Source of the DNA: Lenzites betulinus
Taxonomy: Eukaryota; Basidiomycota; Agaricomycetes; Polyporales; Polyporaceae
NCBI GenBank assembly: GCA_022264855.1
Contig: JABYQU010000047.1
Span: 268,499-332,498, forward strand
Direction of reading: 5' to 3'
Length of the DNA stretch: 64,000 nucleotides
Position numbers and translations under genes: made by a program. The notes below the pieces were generated by a model. It worked only from the letters and a program-made list of their open reading frames with translations, was not told where the DNA came from and made no database searches. Shown one piece after another: positions 10,891 to 22,366 of the stretch. Each line of letters starts with the position of its first letter. The first letter of the stretch is position 1.

Positions 10891-12578
10891 ATGAAGCAAC
10901 TCTCCACCGCATCAGGCTCGACGAGCTCGGGCGCGTCGTCTACCCCTGCTCAGCCTGCTAGCCACGGTCTCCGCTCTCAGCTCGGCCACCTCCTTCCAAA
11001 GCATGCGTTGTTTCAAGTTCATTTGCATATCGAACAGCTCTCCAATGTCCCGCTCATGGGTGGCGAGTTCGGCGTGCGCTGGAAGTTCAAGAACGTGCAG
11101 TCCGGGTCCGGACTTTTGTCGAAGATGAAGGGCCACAGGACATGGTCGGGGCAGAGCAAGGGCAAGGACGTGTCCGACGCGACAGGAGACGACACGGAGG
11201 CGACAGGGGACATCGGAGACGGGCCATACGAGGGGGACGGCGCCAGCACCCACGACGGGACACACGACCTCTCGCACTACGGCGACGCGCCTAGGAGCGC
11301 CCTCGAGCACGATTCGCATCACGCGTTTGAGCTGCCACATCTGCCCGACACCCCTACGCCCATCATCAATGGGGCCGCAGCGTCGTCGATGTCTCTCCAG
11401 CTGCGCTCCGAAGCGCGTGGCACGACCCCATGGGCAAAGCTGCAGAGCTACAACGTGAAGTGGGACCACACGCTCAACGTCGTGGTGCAGATGGACGTTC
11501 ATCGTGAGACGAGCGACCTCCTCCCCAATGAGCTGAAGCTCGTCGTCATGCAGGTGAGTTGTGCTCTCACAGTTGGGCTTAGGGGATAGAGACAACGGAG
11601 ATTGAGGATTGTTATCGGTATGTTGGACGCCGATAACAATCCCGTCTCGCGATATGTCGGAGACGCGCGCTGTCTCAGATGCAGAGACACCCGCTACCGG
11701 CGAGTACTGTAACGCGCGTTGCCCCAAGTTGTAGCAATTGTGATCCGTTGGGGATGGATGCTGACGTATGCTGCAGCGCGTCATCCAGGGAGACCCAGAC
11801 GCTCCGCAACATCCGCGCATTGGCGTCGTGTATCTCAACCTGGCGGAGTATGCGGATGCGGGCAAGGTCACGCGGCGGTATCTCCTCCGACAGAGCAAGA
11901 CCAACGCTACCCTAAAGGTATGATTATATACGGTCTATTTCTACACATGTGTTAACCTCAGTTAAGCTTTCGATCGAGCTCGAACATGTCGGTGGAGAGA
12001 AACACTATAAGCCGCCTCCGCTTCGCAAGGGCGAGATCCTGGCGTCCGTGTCGGGAATCCTGAACAACAACGGACTCTTCAATACGCGGTTCGCTCGCGA
12101 ACTGGACCTCTACGTCGGCGCGGACCGCGCGGAGGACGGCGAGTCGTTCCCGTACGCCGACAAGGACGGACATGTCCAGTCCGAGCAGCTAGCGACCTCC
12201 TATGGGCTACGCACTACCGAGCATCTTATCGAGGCCCTCTTCAATCCGGTCCCCAGCGACACGACCGACTCCTCCCCTTTCACCTATTATGCTCCTCCTC
12301 GCCCGGATCCTCCGCAACGTCAAGATTCCGTTGCCGAATCGCTGGATAGCTTCACCAGTCGGCGTTCTGTCGACAGCAGTGTGGGGAGTGCGAGCTATAT
12401 GGCTACACCGAGTGAGGAGTCGAGCAACACTGGATTCGACCAGCCTTCGTCTGCTACAGCGACAAATGGTGAATCGCACCGCCATTGGTGGCAGAAGATC
12501 CGAAGCAAGCCGACGGCCCCCACGCGAGCTACTTTCCAACCTACGACCCCCGCTCCGCCCATGCCCGTGCATCAATGA
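10891..12578 (+). CDS. NT-C2 domain protein (EEIG1/EHBP1 N-terminal C2 type)
   Basis: Exons 10891-11553, 11777-11917 and 11967-12578 join in frame to 471 aa. The N-terminal third, from LLPKHALFQVHLHIEQLSNVPLMGGEFGVRWKF onward, has the pattern of the NT-C2 domain (PF10358), a membrane-binding beta sandwich found in EEIG1/FAM102 and EHBP1 and thought to target proteins to membranes. A ~120-residue acidic, Ser/Thr/His-rich linker is inserted before the strand YNVKWDHTLNVVVQMDV. The core resumes with RIGVVYLNLAEYAD and RRYLLRQSKTNATLKLSIELE. The C-terminal ~130 residues are Ser/Pro-rich and probably disordered. Intron 1 (223 nt) is long for this genome. The third exon uses an acceptor at TTAAG; the earlier CTCAG would break the frame. 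A conserved cortical or endomembrane role is inferred. Confidence 0.75.
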
Positions 12579-13252
12579 CAGCTACGATGGTGATCTGCAC
12601 GGTCCTCGCCACGGCCATTTTGTATACAACGTACGCTTGTTAGACGCATCCTCCGTATCACCTCTTGCCATCCTTCCTTCGCCACCTCACGACTGTAACG
12701 ACCCATCATCTACTCCGCCCTAGGCTCTTGTCCGTCCATCTTTCCACTGGTCTTCACGCGTTTTATAATCTCTCTTGTTTGATCCCCCCCGCCCTCTTGT
12801 CCCTATAGAACGTCACCGGCGGAAAACTGATAACTTATGTGCTTTTTAACGAGGACGTACGAGCCTAGCGGCAGGGGCCGAGTACTGTACATCGCGCTGC
12901 CGAAACACTTACATATATACCACCCCCCTTACTCACCTCTCTCCCCCACCTGCGTACCGTAGTCATCTGCCATACATGTGCTCGTGAATCCAATGTCAAC
13001 ATAATGTCCTTACACTCCGCGTGTGTGATGCATATTCTGGAATTATGCACTCTCGAAACAGTTGCAGTTACTATATACAAGTTACTTGCAGAGGCATACA
13101 TCATCGCCAGGTACTTGCATATTATCCATCGCCAAAATGAAAGAAGTTGTGCCACAGATAACTAACCAGGCCTGGTAAGGAGTATAAGCTCGTCCGCGCG
13201 GGGAATATATGATGGTGTCAGCTCAAGAAATCAATGAACGCTGTACGGAGCT
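12579..13252. other. Intergenic region between the NT-C2 gene and a convergent membrane-protein gene
   Basis: Three-prime flanks of two convergent genes. C/T-rich tracts lie at about 12780-12800 and 12920-12950. No gene seen. Confidence 0.5.
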
Positions 13253-14633
13253 CTATGATTCATTGTACGACGGCGGAAGCGTTGACGGTACGTCGCTCAG
13301 CAACTCGCTGCTCCGCAGGCCCTCCCGGGAAATCTCCGCGAGTCTCGGGTTTCTCTTCGTACTGGCACCCCGGCGGCCTCCCCAGGCGAAGTTACCGCCA
13401 GGCGGCGACGGGCGGCAGGCCGCAAGGATGGTACGCCTATCTTGGGGTGCATCCGTCCCGAGGGGAATCGACGTGCTGTCGCCTTGGACAGCGAGGGCTG
13501 TGTCGAAGTCGCTTGAGATCAACGAGTGGGTACTGTAGCTGGAGAGAGACGATGAGGATCTGCTGCTTCTACCCGTCCCTTCGTAACCGGGAGAGGCGGA
13601 GTGCGTCGATTCCACACGACAGGTGGGCAGCGAGCTAGGGGCGCCTTTACGAGGCGGGCGTGTTGGTTGTGCAGGCCATAAGAGAGTACTTCCATCTGGT
13701 ACACCACGGTGCTTCGATTCAGAGACGACGATAATCGATATAAGAGAGAGGCGGCTTACCTCTTCCGAGCCGGCGACGGCGCCAAACTAGCGCCGACACA
13801 ACGAAGGCAACAAAAATCACAGCGCCCGCGATTGCAATGCCGACGATAGCACCAGTTTTGAGCGCGGATGCAGATGGGGAATTGGTGCGAACGACGGAAG
13901 TAGATGTGGACGCATTCTGAGCTCCTGCATCAATGCTAGCGGCTGCGGTAGAATTCCATCCGCCCGGCGGGGAGGATGCGGTGGCGGGCGTGGGGGGCGC
14001 GGCACTCACATTAGTGAAGCCCGGCAATGAGATCGACATGATGTCCGAGGGCGCCGTGGTGCTGTGAGAGTCGCCCGTGGTTGCCCCGGAAGGAGGTGGA
14101 GTGTTGAGACGTAGCCCACTGGTTACCCCGGTCGCCGCGGCAGCAGACGTGATTGGATTGACTGAGATGTTGGCCAAAAGGGACGTTGTTCGGACTCCAG
14201 AAAGCGACGAAGTGGTGACGACTGGCACGGTGAGAGGACTCGGAGATGGGAAAGCGGATTTGTTTAAGTTGCCAGTAGTCGGTTTCCCTACGCAGCTGCC
14301 ACTCTGACCAGCACCAACGACGAAGGGCGAGCTCTGGGCATTGTCACCTGTCGTGAGGTCGGTAAGGACCAAGAAAAGGGAAGCCCCAGCGGGCTGGCTC
14401 GCGATCCACGAAAAAGTGTCGCCAGTGAGGTTCGTAAACCCTTGGATGTTGTCCGGGGTCGGGTCGGGCGGGACGATGGCTAGATAGTACGGGCCGACGC
14501 CCCCTTTCCACCGAATAACCGTCGAGGAGCACTGGACAACCTTGACTGGGGTTTGAACGGACAGCCCCTGTGCATACACAAGGGAAATATAGCAGGAGAA
14601 GACGATGCACTGAAGGAATGGTGCGATTCTCAT
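13253..14633 (-). CDS. Single-pass cell-surface protein with Ig-like ectodomain, TM segment and PPSY tail
   Basis: Two exons (14633-13760 and 13695-13253, intron 64 nt) give 438 aa. A signal peptide (FLQCIVFSCYISLVYAQ) precedes a ~90-residue ectodomain with RWKGGVGPYYLAIVPP, the W-GG-PY-L pattern of KRE9/KNH1-like Ig folds of fungal wall proteins. Then come a long Ser/Thr/Pro stalk, a membrane helix (AIVGIAIAGAVIFVAFVVSALVW), a basic stop-transfer RRRR, and a Ser-rich cytoplasmic tail ending LPPSYNES. PPSY is a PPxY motif of the kind bound by Rsp5/Nedd4 WW domains. In-frame Mets also occur at 14660 and 14675; 14633 gives the best signal peptide. A paralog lies 1 kb upstream. Role in wall sensing or endocytic turnover is inferred only. 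Confidence 0.7.
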
Positions 14634-14675
14634 AGGAGAACGAAGGATATGTGTCTTCATGTTGTTTTCCCTCAT

Positions 14676-15617
14676 CCGTAAATGAGATCGAGTAACCCCG
14701 CGAGCGACAAGGCTTCGATATGCGGCGAGGCGCGGTTGCTACAAAGGAACGTTAACTTGGAGTTGCGATGCATATCATAAGCCAACGTCACCTTCAGACC
14801 TCCACAATCCTGTCGAATCGGCGCTGAATGTCAAGGGGTCGCTTGCTGTCGTCGTGGACGTGGTCGTTCGAAGCCAACCAGGGATATTGAGCAATACTCG
14901 CAGGTACGAGAGGAACGGCGTGAAAGCATCCCCTGAGTTGAGAGGTCAGGCGGGTGTGTAACAACCATCTGGATGTCCAACACTTGAATGAGTCTTTCCT
15001 CGCGAACAACAGAGCTGATTGTGCAGTTCAAGTAGGAGCTGTGGCCCATGGCGACGTGCAGCGGGCCCACAAAGAAGATATGATGAGTCCCAGAACGTCG
15101 ATTAGGGGAAGAAGATCTAGGGTTTGAACTTTGAACGTGAACGTTGAACACTGGAGGGCGCGACGAACAGCTCAGATGGGCTCACCTGCCGAGTAGTGAC
15201 AACGACACATGCAAAGCACAATTAAGAAGCTGTGAAGAATCCGATGCATATTGACGATCAATATCACGTTGAGTGATGCGATACATCTGTGCCTTTGAAA
15301 ACGTTATTAGGGTGCCATGGCGAAGGTCTAGTGTTCGCACTAGGAGAGTGTAGTGTTGAAAGTCACTGTCAGCCTGTGATCGGGCGCTAGCATCAGTAAG
15401 TTCAACTACGACATCAAGTACCAGTTGTTAAAGTCGAGTATATGTCACAGCATGTATTCGTAACATAGCGCTCATGGCGTTGCCAAGGACCCAGTTGGTC
15501 GTCAGGTATTATGCGTTTATGTCTAAAGGAGCCCTTTCGATGAGGTTCAGAATCGGGGGTTTGGTCGGTGTCATGCTTACGGTAGTTCCAGACGGCGCCA
15601 GGCATCCGTGATGATCC
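14676..15617. other. Spacer between paralogous membrane-protein genes; possible unassigned small gene on minus strand
   Basis: At about 15250-14794 the minus strand offers a hydrophobic leader (MHRILHSFLIVLCMC) followed by a consensus-like donor and an open 71-codon frame ending IVEV. I could not connect these with confident junctions and recognise no family, so no CDS is claimed. Confidence 0.3.
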
Positions 15618-16484
15618 TTAAAAAGGGCTCCTGAGAGGTTCTCCCGGTGCATTGACAGTCGCAGGGCGCCGTGGCCCGATGCCCCCTGCAGCCTCGCCCG
15701 GCTTCTTCAACGTTGGGGAAGGAGGAGCCGGGAACCCCGTAATGCTGTTCTCCATTTGTGCACCCGCGCCACTGAATGCGTATTTTCCGGGCGACGGCAT
15801 GTCCGCCATGGGCTGCCAGTCTATACCTGATGGCGAAGCTGCGTGAGATCCAGAATGCTAGGTTTCCTACGGTGGAGTAAACACACCGGATCGTGTGGCC
15901 CTATGACGCCTGCGGGCGGCACGCAGTCGCTTGTTCTTGATCCGCATGGCGAGAAACGCAAACACGAGCGCCGCTGCCAGGGATCCGACCACAATCCCCG
16001 CGATGGCGCCCCCGCTCAGGCCGTTTCCTGTGGACGAGTCGAGCTCGGTAGTGGGCGGTGCTGAAGAAGATGTAGCATCGGATGGAAGTTGGGAACTGGT
16101 CGACGTCGACTGGGCGCCCAAGCAAGCCAGGCTGTCGCTTCCGGCGACGATGAAGGCGTTTGTGTGAGAGAACGCTCCTGCGCTGTCGTTGAGCGTGAGC
16201 ACTACCAGGCTTTCCGGGGTGACCATCGGGGTCCATAGGAATGACTGTCCGGAGAGGTTGAAGAAGAGCTGTATATGGTCGACAGGCGAAAGGATAGTGG
16301 GTACGACCACGAGAGTATATGGCGCAACGCCCCCAGTCCATACGACGACGGTGGCGACACATGCCGAGACCATGGATGGCGTCTGGATGGTCAAGTTCTG
16401 CGATTGAGCATTTGTTAGCCCTCCCGCCAAGGAGATGGCCAAGAAGCTTGATATCAGGAGGTACGGATACGGTACACGCATCAT
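15618..16484 (-). CDS. Single-pass cell-surface protein, shorter paralog
   Basis: Exons 16484-15887 and 15826-15618 (60-nt intron, phase compatible) give 268 aa. It parallels the gene at 13253-14633: signal peptide (PYLLISSFLAISLAGGLTNA), an ectodomain with VVVWTGGVAPYTLVVVP, a short Ser/Thr stalk, the membrane helix GAIAGIVVGSLAAALVFAFLA, a basic KNKRLRAARRR flank and a Pro/Gly-rich cytoplasmic tail. It keeps the ectodomain but has lost most of the stalk and the PPxY tail, indicating divergence after tandem duplication. Two adjacent Mets (16484, 16481) could start translation. Confidence 0.65.
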
Positions 16485-17640
16485 AAACTGTGCCCATGTA
16501 CAACGTTTTGTTAGCGTTAATCGAGTCACTCTCCCACATGTTTCTGGACACACCTGTGAACGAAGAACACGACGAAGTCGATGCCAGTGAAGTGTCGGAT
16601 AGCAAGGAAGAGACGAGGAACCCGGGGAAGACAAGCCCTGAGCTCAAGGTTTCGCCATATGCCGGAGCTCACACTAAAAGCCGCGGATGTAATGTCGAGT
16701 GTCAAGTGAGCACAATATGCCGTTAACGCTCCAAACGGCCGACGGCACAGATAAAGTCGCGGCGTTCTAATCTACGTCATTTGTTCGCGATATCGCGTGG
16801 GACATTACACTGGACATCAACCTGAATTTGCCACTGAGAAAAGCTGAAGAAAAGTCCAAATATGATACATGTTTTCTTTATGTTTTCCCCGAGCAAACAT
16901 GCAGAAAATGACAATAAAACATTCACTTTTGACTATGTTTGCTACGCATTTTCTGTGGGCGCTTATAATAATGGCCCAGTTTGGTTCTTATATTGATCGC
17001 AACAGGCCAATCATATCGCCAGGATTCGACCCCACAACAGCCAGTTGCAGGCGGCAGTATATGTTATTAGATGCTCGACATAACCGCTACACTATCGTAC
17101 AGTTCTATAATACACTGCAGGAGGTGATCCATGAGGTTATCAAGTCCACTGACCTCCATGTATGCATCCAGGAAGGCCGCTGAGAGACAGGGCCTGTACC
17201 CGCTATGAGAATATCAGCGATCGCACGGGTCAGTGATCAGTAATCAGTGAGTACTTATAGTTAGTAGTTAGCGGTTAGTAGTCAGTATACAATCAGTAGT
17301 CAGTAAAGTCAGTAGTGGTCAGTAGTCACTAACAAAAGGTGCGGATGAGCAGAGGGACTCACGAGTGGGCGCCTTCGAGGATCATGGAAGTAGGACTTCA
17401 AGAAGTGTGTCCGTCACTGGAAGGCCTGCTCCCGTCTTCTTTAGGAGCTCGACATGTAATGCACGTGATTCAATCAAGTTCATTCCGAGTAAACCTCAAG
17501 AAATTCTGGGTCCCAGCAAACATGCAGAAAAGATGGGGAGAAAGTCGGGCTTTTCTGCACATTTTCTCGTGGCAAATTTAATTTGATTCCCAGTGTTAGT
17601 GATTGAGCAGATGATCAGGAGCAGCTTGCTACTCACCCTT
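16485..17640. other. Intergenic region with a degenerate AGT-rich tandem repeat
   Basis: AT-richer than its surroundings. A degenerate tandem array of CAGTAGT-type units occupies 17230-17333. The string AGCAAACATGCAGAAAA occurs near 16893 and again near 17516. No gene recognised. Confidence 0.5.
17230..17333. repeat. Degenerate minisatellite of CAGT/TAGT units
   Basis: Roughly 100 bases made of imperfect CAGTAGT, CAGTGAT and TTAGTAG units; typical slippage repeat. Confidence 0.7.
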
Positions 17641-17824
17641 CACGGCGGGCATTAGACCATTGCAGATAGGCTCAGATGGGTCTAAAAGTTTAGACAAGAG
17701 GTAAACTTTCGGCCGACTTATCGTGTTTTGAGTGAGTTGCAAACGATTTTCATCCAGTGTTCACCTCTTGTTTCGATTTATGAAATGGTTTTGCTCGGTC
17801 GGCAACGAGCCACTTCCTGCCGTG
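17641..17824 (+). mobile_element. MITE-like element, copy A (partner at 54806-54978)
   Basis: About 184 bp bounded by inverted ends CACGGCGGGCA and ...TCCTGCCGTG. The interior matches 54806-54978 through TTTCGGCCGACTTATCGTG and TTTTCATCCAGTGTTCACCT. Within each copy the two arms are imperfect inverted repeats (an AGAGGT-type block on the left, ACCTCTTG on the right). There is no coding capacity. No convincing TSD is visible. Confidence 0.7.
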
Positions 17825-18542
17825 AGTATCACAGTACTGGCGTAGGCAAACAAAAGTTTGATAAGACTGTTCTGAATTCGCCCCGAGTGCTTATGATTAA
17901 CGTATGCTTCAAACACTGCTACGAGAGGGGCATCATGTTCAGCTATTCCACAAGGCATTGACCTTGCGTTGATTTCGCGTTTATAGTGCCACTGATGAGG
18001 ATATGCTGTACATGTCCACATGGTCAGAATACAACTGCGATCTGCTATACGGTAGCTATACGTGCCTTGGATGACAGTACCTTAAATGAAGATGCAAAGA
18101 AGTATCTCGCCTCTGGCGAGATGCTGCCGACGCTGAGCCAGGACCGACTATGCACAGTTCTAGGCTCCATCACGGGATCAGGCCTGCGAGTCGCGACGAA
18201 CAATATTGACAGCACGTCGGACCTGCCCGGTGCACCATAATCGGAGGTCCCTCTCAAAGAGTGTGAACACTCAAATTTTCTCAAATTCTGTGAACGAGTA
18301 TTCGCAGGTTCGGTTCAACAATGACGGACCTCATCGGGCGGTAGCCTGATCTTGTGTCGTTGGGAAGTCAAGAGTGTATGCTGATATGTGTGTCGGTTTG
18401 CAGATGACTGAAGAGATCTGGCGGCGTGTAACACTCCTGAGGGAGAGGTGGGGACGGCGGGGGGCCCGTGCGCCGTGCGTCGGTGTCGGACAGTAGTACG
18501 GGGATAAGTTGAAGTTCAAGGATTCTTTTGTTATCGGGCGCC
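17825..18542. other. Intergenic, no gene recognised
   Basis: Between the MITE and the diverged repeat copy. Only short frames with no family signature. Confidence 0.45.
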
Positions 18543-18740
18543 TATAACTCCTGCAGCCGTCGGGCGCATCATAGTCGGGAATTACCACATTGGGCAACAC
18601 ACAGGCTGAGAAGGGAAAGCCTCCAGAACAGGCACCAACTACGTCATAATATGTATTGATGCAACCGGGGCCACACCTCGCTGCCTCGCTCTGTTGGGAA
18701 GAGAACATGTGCGTCTTTCTTTCTCCTCGTCTTCCACTCT
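18543..18740 (-). repeat. Diverged dispersed sequence, copy 2, beside the MCU promoter
   Basis: The minus strand aligns with the plus strand of 3680-3870 (see that entry). Here the frame stays open and reads a Cys-bearing peptide (RCGPGCINTYYDVVGACSG). It sits immediately upstream of the MCU start on the opposite strand, so it could be part of a divergent transcript. No family recognised. Confidence 0.5.
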
Positions 18741-18750
18741 AGGCCTGGAT

Positions 18751-20103
18751 ATGCTAGTTGCGCGTGCCTTTCCCAGCTGCAAACATCTGGATCAGTTCAT
18801 CACGCGACAGCCTTTGCTCTTCACCCATTTCAAGCAACCACGAGCACGCTCTATAGCTTTAGGGCAGTCGTATGCACCTGCGGCTAGGCGTCGATATGCT
18901 GCGACTGCACAAGAGGTCGAGAACACCAATGTCAGCCATTCTAGGTTTCTCGCAGAGGCATCCCACAAAGACAAATGGAAGGAGGGCACGGCGGAGAAGA
19001 CTCCTGGAAACGACGCCCAGGTCACCAACGAGGATTTGGAGTCGATAACAGACGGGAAAGGTGTGTCCAGGAACACACCGAATTCATAACATCGTTTTTA
19101 ATGAATGCCATTCAGGAAAACTCTCGCCGACCTCCTCACATTTATTCAAGCTCATCCTACCTCTCGAGCAACCACGCAAACGGGACCGCGAGTCGACCAA
19201 ATCTTCGCCGGGCAAGCCCCCTCCCCCAACAGTCTTCCTCCTCCATCCCTCCCAGCCCCTCTCGCACGTGAGCCGTCTGATCCTAGCCTCTCTCGCGCCC
19301 GACACACCCACCGTCTCCTTCCGGAGCGTCACACCGCGCGGCTTCACTATCCAATGGTCCGATTCGACCGACGTCGCAGACTTCATCCGGGATGCCGCGC
19401 GCACGCGCCAGTTTACCGTATGCCTCACCGCCGCGGACGCGGACGAGCCACACGCGCAGATCCCCGTCGAGGTGCCCTCGTTCGCGGACCGCACGCGCTT
19501 CTTGCGGCGGCGCCTCGGCGCGGTCGAGGACGCCCTCGCGCAGATGGAGGAACTCAAGGGTGCGTGCGACGCGGAGGCGCACCGTGGCGCGCACCGCATG
19601 GCGATGGGCGGGTTCGGCGTGCTCGTCGTGTACTGGGGCGCGGTCGCGCGCCTCACCTTCTGGGACTACGGGTGGGACGTGATGGAGCCCATCACGTACC
19701 TCTCGGGGCTATCGACGGTCATCCTGGGATACATGTGGTGAGTACGGTGTTCATAGTTAGGCGCGTCCGGGGCTCATGCAATGTGTGCGCGAGCAGGTTC
19801 CTTATGAGGGGGAGCGAGGTGTCGTACTCCTCTTTGTTGCACCACTCGGTGTCTGCACGTCGCGAGGCACTGTACAAGTCGCGTGGGCTGGACATAGACC
19901 GATGGATGGATCTTGTAAGCGAGGCGAAGAGCCTGCGGAAGGAGATCAGCAAGATTGCGGAAGACTACGACGAGCAGCGGTGGAAGGAGAGCGAGGATGA
20001 GCGCGAGGCACGGGAGCACGGACATAGCGAAGAGGCAGACGATGCAAAGGAGGCAGAACGGGAAAATATTGTGTTGGTTAGGGACAAGAAGTCAGACAAC
20101 TGA
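18751..20103 (+). CDS. MCU: Mitochondrial calcium uniporter pore subunit (MCU)
   Basis: Exons 18751-19060, 19116-19737 and 19797-20103 join in frame to 412 aa. The N-terminus is Arg-rich and amphipathic, as expected for matrix import. A matrix domain follows, then a coiled coil (RRRLGAVEDALAQMEELK). The first membrane helix is MAMGGFGVLVVYWGAVARLTFW. The intermembrane loop carries WDVMEP, the family's D-x-x-E selectivity filter whose Asp and Glu ring binds Ca2+, followed by the second helix and a long Glu/Lys-rich C-terminal coiled coil. MCU tetramers carry Ca2+ across the inner membrane. Fungal MCUs are known to conduct without EMRE; no MICU or EMRE gene is in this window. The start at 18751 gives the presequence; the frame is open slightly upstream. 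Confidence 0.93.
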
Positions 20104-20172
20104 AGTTGATCAGGTCTGATAGATACCTGTGCAGGCGTAATTGAAAGTACTGTTTACAGCATTACACTCAAT

Positions 20173-20243
20173 GCATTAATGGGGTAGTGGTAACCTGGGT
20201 CGTTGCCATCGACCCGCCGGGGGTTCGATTCCCCCTTAATGCA
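20173..20243 (+). tRNA. tRNA-Gly (anticodon GCC)
   Basis: A 71-nt cloverleaf without intron. The acceptor stem GCATTAA/TTAATGC is fully paired. The anticodon stem GGTCG/CGACC encloses the loop TTGCCAT, giving anticodon GCC. The T arm GGGGG-TTCGATT-CCCCC is perfect and contains the B box GGTTCGATTCC; the A-box region is TGGGGTAGTGG. It reads glycine codons GGC and GGT. It lies between the MCU gene and a convergent protease gene. Confidence 0.93.
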
Positions 20244-20511
20244 ATACGGTGCGTGCATACGAGTTTTGCCTATTTTTATAGTTCCTGGTCTATGTATATA
20301 ATGCCTTGCAAATATTCAGAGCACCGGCCACGGCCGGTTTTACTAGCTAGTACTTTGCAGCTTGAATTATTTGGGGCAGGTTATACATCATGGTATGCAA
20401 GTACTCATGGGCCCATTACCGCAACCGACGCCTATTGTCGCATATTTGCGGGCCTCCAAGCTCGTGGAGGCGACCCCGCCATCGACGCGTCAACTCCCGG
20501 CACCTCCTAGC

Positions 20512-22366
20512 TCAGTTCATCGTAGCATGCGTGAACGGCGTGTTCGCCAGTCCGACACGGCTGTTCTGGGCGTCGAAAACGTAGTAGAACCTCTCGAGGA
20601 AGGCCATACCGTCGATGAAGTCGAGCCCCGAGCCGGCCGGGGAGCCGATGTCGCTGATGACGAGGTAGATGTTCCCGTCCGTGCCCCCAATGGCGGTGTT
20701 TAGCTGTGAGGAAAATAGTAATTAGTCGGTTATAGTGCGTAGACTCGAATCCCGAGGGTGATGTACCGCGCGGGGCCAAATCTGGGCGTTGGGCGTGAAC
20801 TCGAACGTGTTCTGGAGCGCGTGGGCAGACCATAGTGAGCAAGACGAGGCTGAGTCGAAGAGTGAGGGGCTTACACCGCCGATATTGAAAAATAGGCTCT
20901 TGAGGTTTGCGAACTGGTCCGGAGTGATCATAAGCAGCCCGGTGGTGGGATCGAGCACACCACCCGTGATGCTTTGGTAAGTAGCGAAAGCGTCTGATGA
21001 ACCCGTTGTAAATACTGGCGCGAGATATATGAGGGTTAAATGAGGAGGAACGAACCGCTCGCGATCAGCAAAAGGGTAGTGCCGGTGTCGGTGATGCCAG
21101 CAGTCATGGGAAGGACGGTCTCTCCTGTAGGTGATCCCAGCGTGATAGACTGGTCGATCCCCACAAACTGGCTTGCAGGGGAGGTTGATGTGATTGGCCT
21201 GCCAGCCGGTCAGTAGAGATGCTCGTCTAAGCACGGAGACGAGACTGACACAAAATTGAGAGGCCCAGTGAACTTGCTGTCATCAATGCCACCGAAGGTC
21301 AACTCGCCATTCGTATTATCCAAGGTGTCTGTCGGATCGAACGAAATTCCAATGATGTTCTGGGATATCACACCCTGGGTGAACGCGTTGTCGGTGACCG
21401 TCGGGATGCACGCGCTGCCGACCAGGAGAGTCCCTGATGAGCGATATGATTAGCTTGATGTCCTGTCAAGCAGGTGAAACTTGCGAACCGCAGGTAAGAT
21501 TGACGGGTCCTAACCTGTGGAAAGAGAATATAGTGTGTTATTAAGGCAGGTGTGAGGCGTCCGCAATGGTGCTCACCCGATGATGCCGTCGACATCAGTA
21601 AATCCGCTAGAGAGCAGTGCGGTCCCGATTGATTGGTTCTCAATAACTTGCCCAGATGCAAACGTAAGCCGGTCCGTCACTTCAATACCTAAGACGTCCG
21701 TGGCTATCAGATTGGCCTTCGCATTTCACCGTACGCGGGAATGCACCTGTTACGAATCCAGAGCCATACTCGACCGACTAGCACAGCGTATCAGTTTGTC
21801 ATACCTACATAGTCAAAAGAAAGGCAAACACATACAACGAGGTTCTGCGGCAAGCTAGTAGACAACGACGGGACGAACGGATTGTCGAGCGGTCGCGCGC
21901 CGACCCACGTATTGGAGCTTCCTGTGTCAATGAGAAGATCGACTATACATGCCCCCGGACGTAAGCCTCCTCTCCCATCCTAAATCACGAAGCACGATAC
22001 TTACATGATTTTCCCGGGTTCCCGATGGTAACCTGCTCAGGTGATATAGGCACTTGAAAAGTATGCATGACTTCCAAGTGTGCCACTCACGGTGGTCACG
22101 TAGTCAACGGCCTGATTCGTAGCGGGCGCATTGACTGTCGAACCCTGCTGGAACAGATTCGGCGCCGCCCGAGTGCCCGTTCTGAACGCCTTCGCGCGCG
22201 CACGGTCGATCTCCAGGAGCTTCGATGCGCCCGTCACGTTGAGCCGCCGTGCGAACGGCAGCGTCACCAGGGAGGCGTCGGTTCGGACGTACAGCGCACC
22301 CGTGGGGGGGACGACGGACAGTAGAGCGAGGACGACCGAGGCAAGGAGGCGCAGCGCTGCGAGCAT
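20512..22366 (-). CDS. Polyporopepsin-like aspartic protease, copy 2
   Basis: An A1-family secreted protease split by several short introns. A signal peptide (LLASVVLALLSVVPPTGA) and a propeptide (FARRLNVTGASKLLEIDRARAK) precede ATNQAVDYVTT. Next, after an intron, come VTIGNPGKS and, after another, DLLIDTGSSNTWVGARP with the first catalytic Asp. The flap reads EYGSG, the second triad ITDTGTTLLLIAS, and the end DFIDGMAFLERFYYVFDAQNSRVG. Unlike copy 1, the strand before the first Asp is intact through two phase-correct introns. Pepsin-like enzymes cut between hydrophobic residues at acid pH outside the cell. It is one of four copies on this strand. Some intron ends were not fixed to the base. 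Confidence 0.88.

Noticed and set aside
17230..17333. AGT-rich tandem array considered as telomere-like or regulatory repeat
   Set aside because: Units are irregular and unlike fungal TTAGGG; ordinary slippage repeat is sufficient.
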